Assembly: GCA_009746045.1 (NCBI GenBank)
Contig: RPFO01000253.1
Location: 4,870,645 to 4,934,644, forward strand
DNA length: 64,000 nt
Origin: Mesostigma viride
Taxonomy: Eukaryota > Streptophyta > Mesostigmatophyceae > Mesostigmatales > Mesostigmataceae
Reading direction: 5' to 3'
In this document: piece after piece, positions 57,798 through 64,000 of the stretch
Numbering within the stretch: the first letter of the stretch is position 1
Layout: each line of letters starts with the position of its first letter
Translations under genes and position numbers: made by a program
The notes under the pieces: model-generated
The model's input: only the letters and a program-made list of their open reading frames with translations
Database searches by the model: none
Told to the model about the DNA's origin: nothing

Positions 57798-58187
57798 CAA
57801 AACTTGAAAAGGCATTCAAGGCAAAATATCAAAAAAGGCTTTTCGGATTCGGGACTAGTGGTCGCCATTCTTGACGAGACGTCCTAGCTCGCCCGAGGAA
57901 GCTGGGGACAGGGTTCCTCTTGCACCCATCTAGCAAGTGCTCGCACTAAATTCTCAGAGCTAAGTTAGCATTAGGCCCTTCCATCGAAACCTGACCTTCC
58001 GGCATGGCGAAAAATTTCTGGTTGATGGTTGACGTTTGAAACCGCCCTCAAATTACCGGGCTAAAATATCACTTCAGGACTGTTAAGGAACACGGGACAG
58101 CCATTCCCATATGATACAACTATGATGACGAGGCGATACTCGAACTGAAAACTAATCCTTTCACGTTTGTGGATAGTAGGACTCGAC

Positions 58188-61100
58188 ATGGTGGCAGTTT
58201 ACAACGTCCTTCCGAGCATGCAGCGACCGAAAAACGTTGACGTCATCACAGCGAGCCGTCATCACATTGGCGCCGGATTGAGCCTGATAGTCACAAAACA
58301 GGCGTCGACACCATCATTGACTCATCATCGCCAACAAAATATTGCTGGGTAAGGCTTCGCAACGCCTCCTCCCCTATCTCGCGTCTAGAAAGCATACTTT
58401 CGCCCTCCCCGACGTTGCAACTAATTAACCCCGCCCCCCGGCCGGCCGTAATGTCACGATCGGAATCGCGCCCACAGAAGATGCGCTCGCATACCCGGAA
58501 AGCGCGTGGCCGTCGTCTGCACGATGTCGGAGCTGGGGAGCTCGTCGAGTGAGGACAACCTGGTGGCTAGGCAAGAGCGAGACAAGGTGCGTTGCCACGA
58601 CACTATGTAGTATATCAAAATATCGAAACAATGATGACTCTGTGGATTAATGCGTCATGATTACGTCATGAAAATCCATGTCAAGTTAAACCGGCGGCAA
58701 TAGCCTGCCTGCTAGCCTTTTGAGCAAACCCGTGATGGTCGTTGACACGATCTGGTGTAGACTTCCCTGCATGAGTCTCCTTTAATTAACCTGTCAATGA
58801 AGTCGGGTGAAACATTGATCCGCCCTGCCATTTCTAGTTTCGACAGTCTAGGTAACCTCTTCGTTAGGGCTTACATGCACGTATTGAGATTGTTATCGGG
58901 CATATTTCTTCATTCTGCTTAATGTTGGGTATTCCCAAGACCCTGTCTGGTCTGCTACCTGCCATCCTAGACAGCGGCATGAACTACTACTACAGGCTAA
59001 AAGGATAAGGTATAATACCAAGATGAAAAGAGGAAGAAGAACAAGGAAGCATGCAGAATTACGGGGATGATGCTGCTTCAAAAAGCCATCGTGGTAGTAG
59101 TAAACCATTTACCTAGTGGCAGACTACAGTTATTTCTTAGTTCAAGGTGATTAAAAAAAGTAGAGATTGCAGCACAGCATCTTGTCTCGCAAGCAAAGAT
59201 AAGAATTAAAACAATGAGCTTTGTTGCTTCTTTTTCTCTCCTTTCCTTTCTTTCTGCAATGTACAGGCTCCATGATGCTTCTTGTTCCTTCAATGGAGAA
59301 GAGCATCTTGTGTGAAAAGATTTTACTACTGTGTTTATTTCCCTTTATCTTATGGTATACTACTGCAGTACAGTGTAGTATTTATACTGCAGAAGTGTGG
59401 AAGTGTTCAAGTTTTAATTGTTTACCTTTCCTCTAGCTGCAATTGGACTCCTCAGTCCTGTCCCAAGGCAGGGAAACATGCTAACGTGATCGAGAGCCCC
59501 ACGAATTCTCCGTCTTTTGAGACGCTTGGAACTATCTGCCAACACATTGACATCGTTGTCAACACCATTTCCACTTGGGTACCAGGATTTGAGCATTTCA
59601 TCATAATTCGCTGATTGTTCTTGGAGTTGCTTCAGTTCTGAACCCTGTCACCACGCTTGCTTCGTGTTTATGAAGGTGATAGTTTGCTACTAAGCGTGTT
59701 TAGGAAGCTAATGACTGCTAGGTTTTGCCATCGGTGGCGAGCCTTGCTTCTCCTTATACTCGCTATCCTCACTCCAAGCCTCGCTACTCATTTTTCTATC
59801 CTCTATCTGTTATTATAAATAGGCAGGCTATCTTTATCTCTAGATAAGAAAAAAACAATAAAAACACCCAGCACCACCGTTTATATTTTATCTTGCTCTT
59901 GATGTGTTTGCTTCTTCTGGATTCCTGCGTCCATCACGCGCACAGGCGGAGAGCAGCAATAGTGGCGGATGGGGCTTCGCCCAGTTCTCCAAGATCCTCC
60001 CTTTCAAGCGGCCGACCCAGGGGGCCAGCAGCAGCACAGCTCTGCAGGACAGCCTCAAGCAGGCGTTGGCAAAGCTGGATGCCGGCACGCTGGTCGCCGC
60101 GCAGGATATTGGTGGGTGTGCCAGTCGCTAGGGACACCATTGTTTGCAGGACACGGGTGTGTGTGGCAACGTTAAGCATCATTGCTGGTGCTTGATATTG
60201 GTTCATGTGATAGTAATCAAACTTGGTGCATGTGGCAGTACTGTTGTATTATCTTGCCATTCCTTTCCCATTCTTTCCTCGCCATTCCTTACCTCTTGTT
60301 CTCACGCGTTGGTGCGTGTGGCAGCAATCAGTATCGGTGCCATTCCTTTCTCTTGACTAGATCATACCGCGCGTGCGTGACGCGATGGACAAAGCCACGA
60401 TGGACAAAGGCACTGTTCCTAATGCAAATGTCTGTGCGTGTGTGTGTGTGCGCGCGCGTGTGTGTGTGTCTGTGTGCATGTGTGTGTGTGCGTGTGTGTG
60501 AGCGTGCGTGTGTGTGTGTGAGTGTGTGTGTGTGTGTGCGTGTGTTTGTGCCCACTGCTTCAACAGACGCGATCATATTTCGCGCGTGCGAGGTGGCGGC
60601 TGAGTACCAGGAGGCCTGGGCAGCGCGGGAGAACAAGCTGATGGGGGAGGCGGCCGCGCTCAAGGAGAAGAGCGACAAGCTGGAGTTGTGAGTTTGCACT
60701 GCCTAGTCTACAGTAATACTAGTACGCCGTGAGAGTCGGATGTGCCCTAAAATGTGGGATGTGCCCTAAAATGTGGGATGTGCCCTAAAATGTGGGATAT
60801 GCCTGACTGGTCTGCTGTCATCATGCCTACGTCAAGGACAAGAGCGACAATATGGAGTTGTGAGTGCATGTGCCTTTGGATGTGGGGAAGTGCCTACCTC
60901 AAGAACAAGGACAAGGCGTTGGGACAGATCCTGAGACGTGTGCTCTGAGCCTTATTAAGGGTACTACCACGAGGCTGAAGTAAGGGCGACAGTTCTTGTA
61001 CCTTCAAGGGGGGTGTAGGGGGGGGGGGGGGGTTGGTTTACGGGGGGCAGAGGGGGGAATCAAGGAGGGAGCTGACATCACAGGAAGTATTCACTCCGGC

Positions 61101-63809
61101 ACTAGTGGCAACAATGTTAGAGAATTTAAGTAACTAATTCATTTATACGTATGTTGGAGGATGCCGTCGAGCCAGCCTTGGCAGCTTGATCTTCTTAAAC
61201 ACACAACTTTATCCACCCCAGGCCGCATTGATAGCTTCGTAAGAGTCTAAGCATGATCATGAGCGGTGCTTGGGGATTATATGAATAGGAAGGGCAAAAG
61301 CTCAAGAAACGTATCAGGATGTCCTGATGCACGTAAGAAGGCATGCGTTCTGTATCAATCCCGCTGCCCCACGACGCGTGTCGCCTCAAACCCTTCTGGT
61401 CTTCGTGCACCTGCAGGGAGCGCCGCCAGCTCGTCAAGAAGCTGGAGTTTGTCATCGAGGAGTCCATGGCCAACACATCCGAAGTAAGATAAGCTCTACC
61501 TGGCTTTGCTCTTCTCCTCGTGTTCGTTCCCTTAGGATCGGTGTGACAAGTCTACAATTAACACGCCTAAGGTAGAGGGGCTCCCTTAGGTAACTACGCA
61601 GATAGGCTCCTCTCCTCGTCTGCTCACCTTTATTGTCGGCAAGAAGTTTCTGGCTAGCGTTTCCAGGAAAAAAACATAACAATGCAACTGTGCACAAGAC
61701 ATTGCATAGTCTTTGTGAAGGCTCAGGGACAAGACTGTTGGCTTGGGGCTTTTCCTGTTATTACACTTTTGTATCTGGCCCATGCCGATTGGCTTAGCAA
61801 CTCGGGTGTTCTGTAGTTAATTCCTCGATACAAATGTTGAATGCATCAGGAATGCATCTGTAAATATTCGTATGCAACCATGGACCTCTCTCCCTTCAAT
61901 CCTCAGCAAGCCGTTTTGATTGCAAGAAATAGCAGGACACGATGAAAAGGTGGGGAAGTCTACGGCTGCGCAAGGCAAACCCCTTATTGGGCTCGATGTG
62001 TTGCCCCAAAACACAAGGCCTCCTATCTGCAATGTACTTGCCCCTATCTGCGATGTAGTTGACCCTAGCTGCAATTTTTTTGCCCCTAGCTGCGGACTGG
62101 CCCGATGTAGACATTCCACCGGCTCTCGCAAAGGTACAGTGCTTCAGGGTAAGGTCTTTCATTTCTTTCGACCGCCAGTGTTCTTCTGCCGTCGCCTCAA
62201 TCACGTGTGGGTTCTGTACGGAAGATGAATGAAAGTAGTACAGGGTACCAGCAGGCAACCAGAGCTGAATGGGATATATGCAGGCAACACGAGGCTCTCC
62301 TGGTGGCGCCTTGCTACAGTTGTTTTGTGTCTGCTCATTCCTGGAAGGCCTGCCCGTTTCTTTCTGTTACAACTTCTGTCACAACTTCTAGTTCTTCTTT
62401 TACAACTGCTAGTTCTTCTGCTTCAACTTCAGTGGAACCGTGACTCATGGGCAAGCTCTGTACTAGGCACATCGCAGGGGTTTGGTTTACCAGTTTTCCT
62501 TGGGTGGCTGTGTGAAGGGGGGGGGGGGGGGGGGGCTGGCTGGTCCACTGGGTGGGCTTGGGTGGGTTGAAGAGTGATTGTCGCTGCTCTCCGGACCAGT
62601 TGACCAGTTGTGAACCTCACCGTCCCAGTTGCTAAGCTTCCCTCCCTGTCGCATTCATCCACCCGCCCCTTCTCCAACCCACCCTACTCGAACCCACCCT
62701 ACTCCACCCCACCCTGCTCCACCCCACCCTGCTCCACCCCACCCTGCTGCACCCTACCCCACTGCAACCCACCCTACTCCAAACCACCCTGCTCCAACCC
62801 ACCCTGCTCCAACCCACCCAACTCTACCGCACCCTGCTCCACCCCACCCTACGCCACCCGACCCTGCTCCAACCCACCCTGTTCCAACCCACCCTGCTTC
62901 GACCCCCCCTCCATCGGTCCATCCAACCCACCGAATTCCCCCCCCCCCCCATACTGTCCAACAGTTGCGGAAGAAAATAAGTGACACGGAGGCCCAGTTG
63001 CAGCAGGCCGAGCAGAGCAAGGCGGCGCAGGAGCGTCAGGCCCACCGGCTGAGCACGGAGCTTTCCGCAGCACTGGATCAGCTCCAGAAGGAAAAGGGGG
63101 CCGTCCTGGTGAGGGCAGAGGAAGAGGGGAGTGAAGGGAGAGAGAGGGTAGGATGCCAGTAGAATGTGGAGAAGAATGTGGAGAAGATGGACGGGAGAAG
63201 GGCGCCGTCCTGGTGAGGGCAGGGAGAGAGGGTAGTGAAGGGAGTGGTGGGAGAGAGGGAGAGGGGAGAGATGAGGGAGAGCAAAAAGGGGGGGGGGGGA
63301 GGGGGGAGAAGGGAGACAGCGCAGAAAACCGGGGGAAATTGGATAAAGAGGGGCATTTTTAGCGATGGTTTTCATCAGTCATCATGGGCGCTCTTCGCTG
63401 ACATCTCCTGTAGAAAGCTTCATCTAATTGTGCGTACTAAGACTTTGAAAAGTCCCCCTGGCTTTGGACACTGTCATCGGGAGTCAATGCAAGAAATTCT
63501 TCTGAAAGCCCGCGTACCCACCCCACCCCCCCACCCCCCAATTCCTCCATCGTTATCCCCATTCTCCACGCAACTGGTTGTGCACAGGAGATGAAGGGCA
63601 AACTGGCTGAGGTGGCCTCCTTGCAGCCCGTGGCGCCAGGTCTTAGGGACACCCTGGCACAGGCGACCAGGGAGCGCGACGCCGCGACGGAGACGCTGGC
63701 GTCCGCGCTGGCGCTGCTGGTGGCATACTCGGGGGAGCTGGCAGAGGCCAAAGAGCAGCTGGTCAACATGCCGGGGCTCGCGTCGAGGATTGCGTACCTG
63801 GAAGACATG
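58188..63809 (+). CDS. Coiled-coil protein of unknown function, tandem copy B, continues past the right edge
   Basis: Paralog of the gene at 48291-53613. Exons 58188-58348, 58478-58586, 59946-60111, 60567-60687, 61417-61483, 62965-63108 and 63588-63809 have the same splice phases as copy A (2, 0, 1, 2, 0, 0, 0). It shares the exon-2 motif ARIPGK.....VCT, GGWGFAQFSKILPFKRPTQG in exon 3 and CEVAAEYQEAWAARENKL in exon 4. Exon 5 is five codons longer than in A (VIEES present), and exon 7 is 22 codons shorter. The GTAAGG donor after 63809 shows that the gene continues; copy A predicts two more short, basic exons. No signal peptide or membrane segment is seen; a cytoplasmic or cytoskeletal role is only a guess. 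Confidence 0.75.
60432..60548. repeat. GT microsatellite just upstream of exon 4, coiled-coil copy B
   Basis: TG dinucleotides with a few CG and AG breaks, ending about 18 bp before the acceptor. Confidence 0.9.
60820..60935 (+). repeat. Donor-side copies of exon 4, coiled-coil copy B
   Basis: GTCAAGGACAAGAGCGACAA with TATGGAGTTGTGAGT (60832-60865) copies the exon end and its intact donor at 60660-60693; a weaker copy CTCAAGAACAAGGACAAGGC is at 60898. Confidence 0.85.
62670..62930 (+). repeat. CCACCCTGCTCCA satellite before exon 6, coiled-coil copy B
   Basis: More than twenty units of 11-13 bp on CCACCCTGCTCCA/CCAACCCACCCTACTC. It forms an extended C-rich tract upstream of the real acceptor at 62964. 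Confidence 0.9.
63165..63240 (+). repeat. Donor-side copy of exon 6, coiled-coil copy B
   Basis: GAAGGGCGCCGTCCTGGTGA with GGGCAGGGAGAGAGGG copies the exon 6 end and intact donor at 63090-63118, about 100 bp downstream. Confidence 0.88.
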
Positions 63810-63824
63810 GTAAGGGGATTAACC

Positions 63825-63990
63825 TAGTACTAAATAACATGGTACTCACTCCACAATAACTCAATATGGTAAGGGGATTCACTTCATAGTAAAATGACAT
63901 GGTAAGGGGATTCACTCAACATTAAATCAATGTGGTAAGGGGATTCACTTCATAATAAAATGACATGGTAAGGGAATGCACTTAATAACA
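63825..63990 (+). repeat. Donor-side array after exon 7, coiled-coil copy B
   Basis: GACATGGTAAGGGGATT, the exon 7 end plus donor, recurs four times at about 30-38-bp spacing up to 63975 (AATATGGTAAGGGGATTCAC and close variants). Confidence 0.88.
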
Positions 63991-64000
63991 AATAACATGT

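Overview
This is nuclear DNA of an intron-rich eukaryote that builds motile flagella. Coding exons are GC-rich and use canonical splice sites (donors GTGAGT, GTGCGT, GTACGT, GTAAGG; acceptors mostly CAG). Introns and spacers are AT-richer and crowded with mini- and microsatellites. A flagellar central-pair gene plus a very large pentatricopeptide (PPR) protein with a basic leader suggest an alga. A large-genome flagellate green alga fits well, and a brown alga or other stramenopile alga is possible. The taxonomic call is inference and weak.

Layout. (1) 752-27120, minus strand: a 29-exon gene for the central-pair protein CPC1/SPEF2. It starts at 27120 and runs off the left edge. I assembled 1,557 codons whose exon phases all match: a CH-like N-terminus, coiled coils, an adenylate-kinase-like domain with its P-loop, GFILDGFP and LID motifs, an Ala/Lys-rich linker, and the SPEF2-type C-terminal segments. 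(2) 28329-36941, plus strand: a divergently transcribed two-exon gene for a PPR protein of about 2,672 residues. (3) 36942-40110: spacer with a 153-copy ATGG microsatellite. (4) 40111-45912: a large palindrome made of two tail-to-tail copies of a LINE ORF1-like element. The left copy is broken by a 1.7-kb insertion flanked by TTAA on both sides; the right copy keeps an intact 472-codon ORF. (5) 48291-53613 and 58188 to beyond the right edge: two tandem copies of a nine-exon (at least seven in the second) gene for a small coiled-coil protein that I do not recognise. A degraded retroelement fragment lies between them.

The most unusual signal cuts across the window. In all four multi-exon genes, on both strands, the introns carry extra, usually decayed, copies of the neighbouring splice junction: the last bases of an intron plus the first bases of the exon, or the last bases of an exon plus its donor. 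Some are single old copies and others are arrays, for example 21 units of 34 bp next to exon 20 of CPC1 and a 64-bp array before exon 21. I count this at more than half of the CPC1 exons, at the PPR intron, and at several coiled-coil introns. It looks like a general, recurrent process by which introns in this genome grow by duplicating their own splice junctions.

No tRNA, rRNA, CRISPR or prokaryotic operon structure was found. Gene models are manual reconstructions from reading frames, splice signals and family resemblance; no search or alignment program was run.
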